This document shows, piece after piece, positions 10,701-20,800 of a stretch of DNA of 64,000 nt. This DNA is from Phorcus lineatus. Taxonomy: Eukaryota > Mollusca > Gastropoda > Trochida > Trochidae. The stretch covers positions 42,797,402-42,861,401 of the forward strand of contig OV121086.1 in NCBI GenBank assembly GCA_921293015.1. Direction: 5' to 3'. The position numbers and the translations under genes were made by a program. The notes beneath the pieces are model-generated. The model ran no database searches. It saw only the letters and a program-made list of their open reading frames with translations, and had not been told where the DNA came from. Position 1 is the first letter of the stretch; every line of letters begins with the position of its first letter.

Positions 10701-12139
10701 TGGAGGAAGACTCAGACACCAGTCGACATTGGTGACCTTGATCTCATTTTCAGGGTCACCAGGACACTTTGACCACTGTGTAAAACATTGTTAATGCGAC
10801 ATCTCGTAAAGCTAACGTAACGGCGGGGGACATTGCCATGTTAGTGGCAAACACTTGTTATTATCAATTTACTTAAGTGCTTACATTACACAATATTCAT
10901 AGTTTGTTTATACTTTGATGAATAAAGTTCATAAGAATGATAAATTAAATGCTTTTCGCCATCTTTTCTGTAACCAACTGTCAACTTTTCCATATTTTGT
11001 TCGTTATGTCCAATGAGTAAAGCAGCACTTTTGTCAATGGAACAGAAATGTAAGAAACATTTCAAAATTCATTTATGTGTAATGTCATTAAAATGTTCAA
11101 ATAAGATTGTTGTATAATTTTCTTTCCGTAGGCATATGCATTTATAACTTGTACCTTTCAAACCTTGTCAAAGCCTTTGAATGCACATTATAAAATCTAT
11201 TTCTTGAAAAGACGATTGATTCAATGAAAACCTCATTGCCGTTGGCCTATTCAATGACTACAATTCCAATTTAACTCATTTTTCAATTTTTTAATAATGT
11301 AAAGTCTTTGTTTTTATTTCATGTTTAATCACGCTCAACAGAATCAAAATACATTTCGGGCACACGATTTCCTTGAAACAATATAAAATGCAATCGCAAT
11401 GATAAACAAATGCCATTGGGTGTGAAATAACAGATATCTCTACTGAAATGTTTCAAATATAAAATACCACCACTGGACTCAATACCTTATCGTGGTGTGG
11501 TGGTTTGCGTGCTTCAGAGACCCCAAGAGCTATACCAGCCGGAGCTTACCTGCTCCTGGTAGGGGCACCCAAGCTGGAAAGGTCGACGGGTAGAAGCCAG
11601 ACCAAATTTGAGTCCTTCTAGAACCTGCTTTCTATCTCTCACTATGCCTTTCTTTCCGTCTGTTCCCTCATCCTGTCGATCCCTTTCTCCCTGATCTGTC
11701 CCTTCTCTTTTGGATGCTTGTCATCCACGTGTTTAATAACTGAAATATTGTTCAAAACACGTTAAACCCCAACTCACTCACTCACTCAAATATAAAATAC
11801 ATGTTCAGTCATGTTCCCATGAAAACAATGGATTAAATGCCTATCAAGTTTGAAGCACATTTTCTCTTATTCTCTAATGTATTGGGGTACATGTAAACAA
11901 GTTAATATTGTGTAGTGTTCTTCCAACTATATAAATTCAAAATCAATTCTATTCACTAACACAGAAGGAGATCCCAGAAGACCAAAGCTGCTATTGAGGA
12001 CAAAAACGAAGCAAAGTGTATCAATGCAATCTATCAGCCAGGGGACTCCTCCAATGAACAGCTCGAAGAATCAGAAGGTCACAACTATGTAGTCTTGCCA
12101 ATGGATGGCAATGTCTATGAAGATCCCATCAGGACTTAA
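1775..12139 (+). CDS. Gene 1: EGF-rich, fucolectin-like transmembrane receptor (5' end outside window)
   Basis: Eight exons in the window join in frame: 1775-1915, 4286-4426, 7307-7441, 7974-8108, 8452-8661, 9499-9684, 10080-10179 and 11965-12139. They give 1223 nt, 407 residues plus stop once one upstream base is added. Domain order is four 8-cysteine EGF-like modules (MEGF10/SREC-type spacing), a fucolectin-like domain split over two exons, one transmembrane helix and a cytoplasmic tail of about 57 residues. Extracellular exons are phase 1 at both ends; the transmembrane exon ends in phase 2. The first exon has an acceptor and needs upstream sequence, so signal peptide and further EGF exons probably lie before position 1. 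By family resemblance it is a cell-surface recognition or scavenger-type receptor; the ligand is unknown. No canonical polyadenylation hexamer was seen in the roughly 130 bases between the stop and the 3' end of an inverted LINE. Confidence 0.85.
2645..2890 (+). mobile_element. LINE reverse-transcriptase C-terminal fragment
   Basis: The + strand encodes about 80 residues of the region following the reverse transcriptase of CR1/Jockey-type elements: KLYDTMVWS, then VDYGAGMWG, then AVRFFMRIGKY. It lacks a catalytic domain and sits in a gene 1 intron, so it is a relic. Confidence 0.65.
3000..3870 (-). mobile_element. LINE remnant, linker and reverse transcriptase
   Basis: Read on the minus strand with frame changes, this holds a linker stretch (IANIMNEYFTNQ, about 3630-3670) and a reverse-transcriptase stretch (IHKFKRFGIQGTLLKWF, about 3245-3310). 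Both are typical of CR1/Jockey elements. Several stops and frameshifts make it non-functional. A run of 13 G at 3568-3580 lies inside it. Confidence 0.6.
4286..4426 (+). CDS. Gene 1 EGF-like exon (type B)
   Basis: A 141-nt exon from TTTCAG to GTAAGT, phase 1 on both sides. It has the CGxC signature of the type B modules (C-x8-C-x3-C-x2-C...). I see no counterpart between the matching exons of gene 3 (60007-60147 and 61576-61710), so it was gained in gene 1 or lost in gene 3. Confidence 0.85.
6309..6381 (-). repeat. Degenerate partial copy of the 11468 SINE-like element
   Basis: The + strand matches the reverse complement of the first part of the element at 11468-11786: GTCGACCTGTCCAGC, CAGGAGCAAGTAAGCTC, then a tail that aligns with the GCTATACCAGC segment. 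It is truncated and has no visible target duplication. Confidence 0.6.
6580..7010 (-). pseudogene. Degenerate Tc1-like transposase, N-terminal part
   Basis: On the minus strand the frame around 6940-6880 reads RPRVKTPTTYRF, resembling the hinge between the two helix-turn-helix domains of Tc1 transposases. The following frame (about 6850-6730) ends in an AADIRAYEP segment resembling the end of the second helix-turn-helix domain. Stops and frame changes are frequent and no DDE domain was found. Confidence 0.45.
7307..7441 (+). CDS. Gene 1 EGF-like exon (type B)
   Basis: A 135-nt exon from ATACAG to GTAAGG, phase 1 on both sides, with eight cysteines. It shares the run CSGTCGRC with the gene 3 exon at 61576-61710, so the two are positional counterparts. 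Confidence 0.85.
7640..7760. repeat. (CATA)n microsatellite
   Basis: Tandem CATA units with a few interruptions, mostly uninterrupted from 7667 to 7732, in the intron between the gene 1 exons at 7307 and 7974. Confidence 0.9.
7974..8108 (+). CDS. Gene 1 EGF-like exon (type B', CRRCGQC)
   Basis: A 135-nt exon from the TCTAG acceptor to the GTTTTT donor, phase 1 on both sides. The motif CRRCGQC and the end KCHEG match the gene 3 exon at 62253-62387 (CRRCGQC, NCHEG). In gene 1 this is the last EGF module before the lectin-like domain. Confidence 0.85.
8452..8661 (+). CDS. Gene 1 fucolectin-like domain, first half
   Basis: A 210-nt exon (70 codons) from TTTAG to GTAAGT, phase 1 on both sides. 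It encodes the first half of a galactose-binding-fold, fucolectin-like (FTP) domain: a variable start, a VDGN turn, then PSWKITF followed by a strand ending IYMRIVG. It is 14 codons shorter than the gene 3 exon at 48918-49169. It also lacks the CxHT segment there, which in classical fucolectins holds a ligand-contacting histidine. The fold assignment rests on position, the partner exon and the gene 3 comparison, since the sequence alone is divergent. Confidence 0.7.
9499..9684 (+). CDS. Gene 1 fucolectin-like domain, second half
   Basis: A 186-nt exon from TCTACAG to GTAATT, exactly the length of the gene 3 exon at 51422-51607 and in the same phase. Both have an early VDG turn, a central cysteine and the closing signature L-x-LCEV-x-V-x-G, as expected for the last strands of FTP domains. 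Confidence 0.8.
10080..10179 (+). CDS. Gene 1 transmembrane exon
   Basis: A 100-nt exon from TTTCAG to GTAAGA, entering in phase 1 and leaving in phase 2. It encodes a short acidic stalk and an uninterrupted hydrophobic stretch of about 23 residues (including TIMMVIGVIIFIAM) ending in arginine, the usual stop-transfer arrangement of a type I protein. The gene 2 exon at 24174-24285 has the same phase pattern. Confidence 0.85.
10486..10832. mobile_element. Short inverted-repeat element (about 350 bp)
   Basis: The ends are perfect 11-bp inverted repeats, TGTCCCCCGCC (10486-10496) and GGCGGGGGACA (10822-10832). Between them are GTCC/GTAC-rich sequence and two or three copies of a degenerate block with GACACTTTGACCACT and CGCGATAACTCGTAAAGCTTA. 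It carries no gene, so a non-autonomous MITE-like repeat is likely. It lies between the gene 1 transmembrane and tail exons. Confidence 0.65.
11468..11786 (+). mobile_element. SINE-like element with 14-bp target duplication
   Basis: A 319-bp element flanked by a perfect direct repeat CAAATATAAAATAC (11454-11467 and 11787-11800). It ends in a short tetranucleotide tail (ACTCACTCACTCACT). The perfect duplication implies recent insertion. Tail type, size and a target duplication of variable length indicate retrotransposition by a LINE partner. An old copy lies at 6309-6381 on the other strand. It sits 160 bp upstream of the gene 1 tail exon. Confidence 0.75.
11965..12139 (+). CDS. Gene 1 cytoplasmic tail exon and stop
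   Basis: The terminal exon begins after AACACAG and ends at TAA 12137-12139. The tail opens with basic residues (RRSQKTK) and has three tyrosines in the contexts AIYQPG, HNYVVLPM and NVYEDPI. YEDP fits the general YxxP SH2-docking pattern. YVVL resembles an ITIM core but has histidine at -2 instead of a small or aliphatic residue. The stretch around HNYVVLPM resembles NHYELMPN in the gene 2 tail. Confidence 0.85.
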
Positions 12140-12275
12140 GTAGAAAATCAAACCTTGCTTTTGTAAAAGTGATTGATATTTAGAAGTAAATTCTTAAGAA
12201 AATCAAGTTTTTCTGAATAACAAATTCTTATGTTGCATCCTTCTTGAGATGGAGTGAAGGGGGTAGCAAAATTCT

Positions 12276-13650
12276 ATGCCTATATATACATTTTCAAATT
12301 GTCAATGTAATTACAGGGTTGAAATACAATATGGCATATTATACAATAGTCCATACATTATAAATCAATGTGCAAGTAATCTGTTAATATGTTTTAAGCG
12401 TTTTCATGTGATAATCCCCCATAGATCACTTAATGAAGCATTCAGTGTGATTCCTAAAATTTCAAAGTTCCCCCGATGCCAGTCAAGCTTAAGGTCACTG
12501 ACTAAGGTAATGTTACTTTCAAACATAGAACCTATCCAAATTGCCCTGGTTTTTTCAAGGTCAATTTAAGCCCTGAAATTTTGTAAATTTCTTAAGTGTT
12601 TCAAATGCTGCGTTTAGGCTTTTTTCTGATCCATTTAAAAATAGCTGAGTGTCAACTGCATATTGTCCCAGTTTATGTTCATTATCATTGAGCTCTAAGC
12701 CTTTTATATACGGATTCTTCCTTATCAATATACCTAGTATTTCAACTGCAAGAATAAAGAGATTGTATCCGCTTGTCTACATCTCCTCTCCAGTGTCCAA
12801 AAGGGAGACAAATGTCCATTTTTTATTACTGAAGCTGTTGTATTTGAGGTTAATATTTCCACCCATTTGATTATATTAGGCCCAAAACCGTATTTTTTCA
12901 TTACCTTTGATATAAATGGTTTGTATATTGTATCAAAAGCCTTTGCAAAGTCGATGAGAAGAAGCAATCCGCGTTTGATTAGCTTTTTAGCCTCAAATAT
13001 GATATCATACAGCATCCTGGTATTTTCACTGATGCATCTCCCTGGAATAAATCCTGTTTGATTTTTATGTATTATTGTGTTTAAAGTTTTTTTCAGTCTA
13101 TTTGCAATACATGAGCTTATGATCTTATATAAAGCATTGAGCAATGAGATTTTGCGCCAATTTTTTTTAGCATTTTCCTGTTCTTATTAAGTTTTGGAAG
13201 GCAAGTGATAATTCCCCTGTTCATTGTGCATGTTAATAAATTATTTTCAAAAGACTCCTTTATAAATCTATATACAAAGTGGCCTAAATCCTTCCAAAAG
13301 AATTTTAAAAACTCAATAGGATTACAATCAATGCATGGACTTTCACTGTTTTTCATAGCTAAGACAGTTTTTTTTATTTCTTCCATGGACAAGTCCTTTT
13401 CCAGGTTATCATAATCTGCTTCATTTATCGTTGGTGTTTCTATTTCATCCAGTATTTTTTCTGTTTTATTTTCATCATTGTTTGTTTGTTTATAAAGTCG
13501 AGAGTATAAACTTTCCAATTCATATAAAATGCTTTTTCCATCTTATTATGATTTCCCCATTAGCTTTCACTAAACTATTTATCAATTTACTTGTATAGTG
13601 TCTGTTTTCAAGATGGCAAAAATAACTAGTCGGTTTTTCTCCCTCCTCAT
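12276..13650 (-). mobile_element. L1/Tx1-type LINE ORF2, reverse transcriptase (decayed)
   Basis: On the minus strand, about 13640-13540 reads EEGEKPTSYF and ENRHYTSKLI, the conserved pre-RT segment of L1/Tx1 elements. It continues through 13518-13120 (LYSRLY start) and 13144-12734 (TGFIPGRCISENTRML, LLLLIDFAKAFDT, CRQADTIS). A frameshift separates the two open frames. The FADD box is not visible and CRQGD has become CRQAD, so it is dead. It belongs to the same element as the endonuclease at 14673-15245. Confidence 0.8.
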
Positions 13651-13655
13651 ACTAT

Positions 13656-14432
13656 GTTATTAAGGATTCAGCAATTTTGCTGAATCCTTATTGTTATTGG
13701 CGTGTTTTATTATTTTTTCCCCACCGATTTTGTGGACACGATTTAGCCCAAACCGCTAAAGCTACAACAGCCAAACTTCGCAGTCTGGTAGAACTTCATG
13801 AGAAGGGGTTCTAATAAGCTTTTGGGCTTAATCGGATTAATCGTTGAAAGTTACATATGTTGTAGCTGAAGTACTGAGGAGAAAAAGTTAGTGAAATTTT
13901 TGCTCAAACTTTAATACTTTTTACTCAGCAACCCTTCGAAGTCGGGCGACTTAGCACATGTGAGCATGTTCAAGGGGCGATAACTCAAAAAGTTAGACTC
14001 ACAACTGCACCATTTTCTCAGGAATGTGAAACCACTATGGGCACTTTACAAATCAATAAAAACATTGGTTGCGAACAGTCATTTCCGTTCACAATAATCG
14101 ATCAAATTCGGGAAAAATACCTTTTTCAAAATTAACATGGGCTAATTTTTCAAAATGTACTTAAAGACTTGCATCTTGTTTTGAAAGAAGCTTTATAACA
14201 CTACAAACAAAAAAGTAAATCATGACGATTTCGTAAGTGTCATGGTTTTTTCGCATTATCAACTTCTTTGCAATAATCGCAGTTTGGGTAGGAGACTTGG
14301 TCACATAAAACATGCTGCTCTGGACTAATGAGTGAGCCAATCTTCATGAAACTTTCAGGGTTGATTGCTAACATGACTATGTTTGTACAGAATGTGCTTT
14401 TACAGCGCTGAATCCTGTTGTCGTTGCTTGCG
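13656..14432. mobile_element. 777-bp repeat element inserted in the LINE
   Basis: The element interrupts the LINE between an endonuclease-side segment and EEGEKPTSYF. It is flanked by the 5-bp repeat ACTAT (13651-13655 and 14433-14437). Removing it and one repeat restores the LINE reading frame except for one stop. It opens with a hairpin (AGGATTCAGC, 4-base loop region, GCTGAATCCT) and ends near GCTGAATCCTGTTGTCG, which echoes the hairpin arm. No coding sequence. A related tail (CTGTTATTGTCGCTTGCGA) occurs at 29537. Confidence 0.6.
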
Positions 14433-14672
14433 ACTATATTTCTCTTTCATCCTTGAATTCCTTTTATTTCTTCTTCATGGTAAAGTTCTAATTCTCTTTT
14501 CAGTGTCGATAGCTCCGAAAGTAGTTCTTCACTAATACATTGGAAATCAGTTTTTATTTATAAGTCATTAATTTTATGCTCCAGTGTTTCTATATTTTTT
14601 ATTTTTGTTCTTTTTTAGATATGAAGAGCATAAAATAGTTTTACCTCTCAAGTTCATAAGAAATGTCTCTTG

Positions 14673-15245
14673 TTTTGGGTTTCACTTCCACCATGTAAAT
14701 TCACAAGAATTCTGATTTTGTTCCCTCCATATATCAACAAGATCAAATTGTTCTATTTTTTCAAGAATTACATTTCTTGCATTTGGGGTAATAATATTTT
14801 CTATAGTTTTCCAGGTCAACAGCTGGGTTTAATACAAGATTCCAGTCCCCACATAGTATCATAGAGTCATTTCCCAATTCTTCAATCATTTTAAAGATTT
14901 TGATGTAAAATGATGGTTCATCTCTGTTTGGGTCATAGAGATTATACAAGGTCATCTTAATACCATCTATTGTCATATACATGTATGTTATGATATAATT
15001 TTCTCGATCATCAATAAAGCTTTTATGGATTTCAATCTCTGTGTTATTATTAAATAGTATTGCTACGCCTCTTGAGATGTAAATTGTGCAATTATGCAGT
15101 TCCTTTCTAAACAAGTCTTTATCATTTTCAGAAATATGAATATCTTGGAGACATATTACTGAATATTTTTTCTTTCACCATATTTTCATAATTTTTTTCT
15201 TTTGCTTTTGTCAGCTAGACCCCTACAGTTTGCGGAGACTACTTT
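14673..15245 (-). mobile_element. L1/Tx1-type LINE ORF2, AP-like endonuclease (decayed)
   Basis: On the minus strand near 15240 the frame reads VVSANCRGLADKSKRKK, the usual start of this endonuclease. The 15114-14761 frame follows with GVAILFNN, a central NLYDPNRDEPSF and CGDWNLVLNPAVD, the active-site GDWN region. Stop codons around 15180 break the frame between the two. Confidence 0.75.
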
Positions 15246-15741
15246 AATCTTATTATCCATGAGAGATTGTTGGTGGCATATGTTTGGTGCCTTCACATAG
15301 TTTAGAATCAAATGAAATGGAATTTTTTGTATTTTCTTTAACTAAAACAAAAATCATGAGTATCTAGTTGAAGATAAGCCTAACCTTCCACCTTTGTAGA
15401 CATAAATAATATTGGGCTATTGTCAACAAATGTAGAAAAACAGAAGTCTATATTGCCCGGTAAGTGATCGAAAATAGGACATTATAATCAAAGTTACTGT
15501 CGAGCCCTACTTGGACGTAATTGACTATTGTCCTAAGAAGAAGTAAATAAATACATATCTGGCATGTAGACATGAAATCAAAAGTTATACTGAGGACCAA
15601 AGTATCCAAATTTCGGGCTTTTTCCCACGAGTAGATCGCGACATCACTGCTGTCACGTGATCACTGTTTATAAACACAAGCACGTGTTATTGAAAATCAA
15701 AAATGTGCCTAGTGGCATAAAGTTATCATTGTCAGTCAAAC

Positions 15742-16084
15742 TCACAGGTTGAAGTTCTCAATCCTAACGTCGATATCAACGTTCTTCCATGGAGAAAATT
15801 TATCCTTACGAATCTGTAGAGAAACTTCGATCACCTTTTCCAGAATTTTCGTTTGCACATGGAGTTTTTGTCGAAACTCGAAGCCCTTAGCAGCCAAGTG
15901 TGATCGTCGCTTCTTCAGCAGTACCGGGAGGTCGGTCCTGATCGAGATCTCGTGATCTCTCATTATTTTCCACTTCTTAAAAGAGGCTTCCATGAACATC
16001 ATTCCTGTCTTGCATGTGAAAACATTTGAGGACGATTGGTTTCGGGGTATCCTTTGTCCTCTCCCAGTTTCCTAGGCGCGGTAG
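15742..16084 (-). mobile_element. L1/Tx1-type ORF1 C-terminal domain
   Basis: On the minus strand, ISIRTDLPVLLKKRRSHL matches the C-terminal domain of L1 ORF1 RNA-binding proteins (pattern I-x-x-x-x-DLP-x-x-L-x-x-x-R-x-x-L). It is preceded by NWERTKDTPKPIVLK, typical of the end of the RRM. It lies just upstream, in the LINE's own direction, of the endonuclease. Confidence 0.65.
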
Positions 16085-16100
16085 TCTGTGTATATTGTCA

Positions 16101-16790
16101 ATATTTATTCATTTGTAGGCATTTCTATGAGTCCTAGCATTGTATATAAATATTGGTTAGTTTTGGACAACATCGTGATTTTCAATTGACATTAGCATGT
16201 TTAATTTATGAATAGTTTGATTTGAATAGAGATAAGGCGGTAAATACAAGCGTCTTAGATGTTGGTAACATTTACATAATGCAAGAAGTGGAATTCCTTT
16301 TCAATAACGTTATCTTTACATAAAGAGCATAACCAATTTTGTCTTGGCTGATTAGTGTAACGACCGGTTTGAATCTGAAGGAGATGTGAAGCACATCTGA
16401 ATCTAGAAAGGGCTGATCGAAATTTTGATAATGATAAATTAGATATGTAGAATTCAACACCAAATTTCAATTTAAAACAAGAATAAAAATAAAATTTTGA
16501 GCTATTAACAAGTGAAGTATACCGTTCTTTGTCTTAATTTACTTTTAGTCTAAACACAAATTCGGATAAGAATTTATCAATATTTTCTAGATTTTGCTGT
16601 TGTTCCCAAATACAGCAAAATATATGTACAACTTTAACATAATTATAGATTGATGTTAGAGCTTTAAGCATCTTGGGTGATACGCCTTTAAATTTGAGAA
16701 TTGCCCATAATTTATCCCTGTTAATAAAATCAAATGCCTTTTTAAAATCAACAAATATTGCGTAAAGCTTCCCCTTTTTCTTACATAAAT
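16101..16790 (-). mobile_element. 5'-truncated CR1/Jockey-type LINE nested in ORF1
   Basis: Minus-strand frames encode GKLYAIFVDFKKAFDFINRD and KGVSPKMLKALTSIY (reverse transcriptase, about 16765-16625), then after a deletion a C-terminal tail with SKFRSALSRFRC and LCSLCKDN (16470-16260). Flanking repeats at about 16085-16100 and 16790-16805 (TGTATATTGTCA against TGGATATTGACA) look like an aged target duplication. They fall inside the L1-type ORF1, which resumes on both sides. Confidence 0.65.
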
Positions 16791-16805
16791 GTGTGGATAT
16801 TGACA

Positions 16806-17100
16806 AACGGCATCTTGTCAGCACGCTGAAGACCGAGCTCGTTGAACAAGTCGCGGGTTGACTTTTCGGGGTGCAGATTGTAGGTTACACCTAGGTTTGA
16901 CTTTCGTTGATAAAGTTCTTGTTGTCGGAACCGTTTTTCTGTCTGTTCTTTTTACTCGGAAAACTCCTTTCGCAGAGCGATTATGTCGTCTTTATTTTCT
17001 TGGATATCGGCTGTGTTGTGTTTTACTGCTTTCAAAGTTTCTTCGAATGAACGTCAGATTTCTGTAACGAATTCTGTCGGTGCATATTGTGTCAATCTTT
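16806..17100 (-). mobile_element. L1/Tx1-type ORF1 coiled coil and RRM start
   Basis: On the minus strand a heptad-like stretch, TADIQENKDDIIALRKEFSE, is followed after a stop by ELYQRKSNLGVTYNL and FNELGLQRADKMPF. The same order (coiled coil, then R-rich start of the RRM) is seen in L1 ORF1 proteins. The frame is cut at 16806 by the nested LINE. Confidence 0.6.
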
Positions 17101-17789
17101 AATGTTATTTCCCCTGTAAATTTCTTCAAACATTTCTCCATGTGTACTAACTTTGGTTACAAACGTATATCACTTTAAAAGTAGTCTTGAAATGAATTGT
17201 TGTCCAGAATACATATATATAATTGCTTGAGTGTGTTCTTTCTTTTGTACGTCAGTTTATATACTGACACAATGTGGCAATAACAGTGCCTTATTTCACA
17301 ACTCACTGGCAAGATAAAACCACACGTTTTGAAAACAAATGAGGAAACAAGCTATTCATCTACTGTAACATTGGCAATGTTTAAATCTAACATATATAAC
17401 AGATATTTGGTGTACTTTTTTCCGAAATGAGGATATCCATATTAATTATTCCATGGTCGCCATGGCTACCGTTTCCGATAAAGAGACCCACCTGTTCCTA
17501 CGCTTAATGATTTGCCTGCCGCTGAATCCAAACAGCACACCAAATTCAAATAAAGACAGAGTGAATTTGGAGTGACTGATTGTTTAAACACCAACATCTA
17601 TTAAAATAAAAAAGCAAATGTGCACAACACTTGCTTTAGTGTTTTGTGTCAAATAAGTACGATATAGCATTATAAAAACTGAACCGAAATTTTTAAAAAT
17701 ATTTCAGCAAGAAACCTTTCATCTAAGTTCATTTGATCTTTCTTACTAGTAGCACAAATAGCTTTATTTCCTTGTTAGAGAAACAAGCC

Positions 17790-17853
17790 ATGGCGAAATT
17801 CAGACTAGAGTGGATGTCACTCGTCTGTCTCGTGACAGGGGCTGTAGTAAACT
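17790..17853 (+). CDS. Gene 2 signal-peptide exon
   Basis: The 64-nt coding part has ATG in a good initiation context and donor GTAAGT, leaving one base (phase 1). The product starts MAKFRLEWMSLVCL and is hydrophobic after the arginine, as in a signal peptide. It differs from the gene 3 exon at 44499-44562 by only a few bases. The shared sequence extends some 30 bases upstream (GCTTTA-TTCCTTGTTAG). Confidence 0.85.
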
Positions 17854-20800
17854 GTAAGTACTAAAAAACATTCGATTTGAAACTAATAAACGAAATGTAT
17901 ATTTCGACATCTTCACATGTATAAACCAATAAAAATAACCTTAAAAGTTTGGTATGGTTTAATGTAACAGTAGTGTGACTTAGTAATAAAAGATCATCAT
18001 ACAGATTCTAAATCATTTTTAAGACTTTTCAGCATTGTATTGCTGCTGACATTTTGTTTTTTTGATAGTGTAGATTGCGTGTTAATGAAGTCCACTCATT
18101 TTGTCTCTGGAAAGTGTAAATTAACCGACAGAAGTGTGTATCCGGCACGAGCCTGCAACACTGCCTCATCAAAATGACCAATTTACAAAAGAACTGCATT
18201 AACCGATTGTATCATTGAGATTTCGAATGCTGGAGATTTCTATTGTGGATTCTTAGGGGGAAAAACGATCAATACATGCTTGATATGTTGCACGGACCTC
18301 ATTAATAGAAATTCTAAGAGTGGAATTTCGCCCCTCACTGTCAATCTAAGAATCACCAACAATTACTTTCTAAAGTCCTATTTATAAAACGTTTAGAATT
18401 ACTCAGAATTACTCTTAAATAGGGTAAAAGTTGGAGTGCTTAATAGCAGTTAATTTTCTCAACTCAACAAAATGGCCGCTTTTGTGTTGACATTACAGTG
18501 TCAGCTGCAATGGTTTTACAGAAATACTTATCATACGGACACATATGCACCTTTTCCACTTCTCAGTCAAACTTTAAATAACCTTAAATGAAATAGCATG
18601 GATTGTCAATCAACACGTCATTGGATCGAAAGCAAGGTGGTGTTTTAATGTTGATGCAATGGAATCTGATCAACCGTCACACAGTTTTGAATCAAGATGA
18701 GGAACAAAGGTAGAAACCGTTGATGAACTTAGCGGCATTTTAATGGCCGATCCCCCTGCAACGACCGTGAGTCCAATGCTGACATTTGCCTTCTAGCGAG
18801 TTGTGGAACACGACCGGTTTTAGCTTCTGATAGAGTTCTCATATTTATCATGAAAGGGCCTATTAGAGTATATTGACGACACTAATTAATGTATATTTAA
18901 TGTATGGTATTTGTTTGATTACCGTCTACTTTCACAAAGTGACATTGGACAACGTGATTATTAGAAACACGTTACTTGTTTACACATGGTTCCATCGAGG
19001 TCCGTGACGTCACAGATTTAAGTTTATGCATGTATGAAGTGAATTGCTGATACCGTGTTCAGCAAATTAGATACTCTCTATGTATTTATGAATCCATATA
19101 TCCGATTGAATAATTCAGTTGGATACCTTCATTAATAAACTAAGCTCGTAAGTAATATTAACGCATTCTACTATTTATTTGTAACTAATAATAACAAATT
19201 GATTGTCATAATTCAATTAGGAAATGCTATGCACCAGAATGCATTGTATGTGGCCAGATAATATTTTTAAATATGTCTACCTATGTCATGTCAAATCAGG
19301 TGTTGCTTCAATTTTTATCTCCAGTATTAGTAACAGTACATCTTCTTTTATTATCACCGTATAAAAACCTTCCAATAGTTTTCAATTGATATAAACAAAA
19401 AATATAGTTAAATTTTTAAAAATAAATTATTGTAGTTTTTAATATTATTATTCTTTCCATCATGAAAAATACTGTAAAGTTTTTCTTCTTCATATCAATG
19501 TGTTACAGAAACATACTAATGGTGAAAAATCATGGATTAGAATTTAAAACACAATCATATATAGATATTGACATCAATACCGATATGAGAATTTCATACA
19601 CAATCTTATATAGATATTGACATCAATACCGATACTACACATTCAGGGTAGGGCAGTAAAAAGGTATTTTAAGTGAATGTATTCTATTACAGCATGTGGG
19701 CCTTCATTACCGAAATAGATAAAGTTGATGTATTTCTAGTCTATAAGTTGAGAAGTGATGTGTTACGTTCTACATTAGAGTGCTTATGTTTTGAGTAAGT
19801 TTGTCGTTGTTGAAAGTGTAACCTTCTTAAATATCAATTTTGGATATCAAATAGATTACATGTATTCTCCGTTGAGTTATAGATTGCAACAAGTAATATC
19901 TTGACTTTAAGTTTTAAAGTTTTTTTAGCCTTCTACCAATGGTCAAAACAAGCTGCTTTTGTTGTTACAAAAATCCGTTTGTTTTACTATATCTTCAAGT
20001 TCTTCTAGAGAGAATCTTCATATCCTTTTCTTCATTTATATCTATGCCATTTTTTGTTGTAGCCATTTCTGATTTACTGGTTTCGCCTTTTCTTTAAAGT
20101 TACCCTAATATTCATTCATTATAACTCTAACACTTACAGTAATCAGTTAATATCAAATTAAATGATTTATGTTAGCAGATTTGTATGGTCAGATTCTTTA
20201 CATTCATACTGATAAATATGTTCATGAAGTGATTCCTTATCCAACTGTACATAATCATGCTCCTTTAGGAAACAGGCCTAGGTATTTACAGAAACCTTTC
20301 ACTTGCTTCATTTCAATTTGTGAATGGTCGGATTTAAAGGTTGGTTCTATTTTCCTTTTGGTTAAAGAGATATTCAATTTAGACAAAAGGAGAAAATAGT
20401 CTTGTCTCCCGGTAAAAACTTTGATACTGATCCTTCCATGGATTGACTAGATCTACGTTGTCCTATCTAAATATAACAGTTTTTGACATGCATTGTGAAG
20501 TGAATGATGTTATTATGAGCATAAAACATTGTACTACAGGCCTGTAACCTTTCATTATATAAATAAAAGTGATGAACAAAGAAGCTATCAGTTCCATTGA
20601 AGGTTCTTATTCAAAAGTTCTCTAATTAACTCCAAGACTTTGATTGGCCTTTTATTAATCTTGAAAACTCCCGTGACAATGCTGGAGGTATAATGTTTGT
20701 TGATGTTCAAATCATTACAGGACAACACAGGAAGCTTGCTATAAATCAGAAACCAGAAGCACAGGCACTTGAATTAATCCTGGTTTAATCATTCGTACAC

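Noticed and set aside
12276..13061. Several + strand frames of 64-97 codons
   Set aside because: They overlap the minus-strand LINE reverse transcriptase, which explains the sequence.
20169..20399. 76-codon + strand frame in gene 2 intron 1
   Set aside because: Considered as a missing ectodomain exon, but it has no cysteine pattern or lectin signature and no matching splice phase evident.
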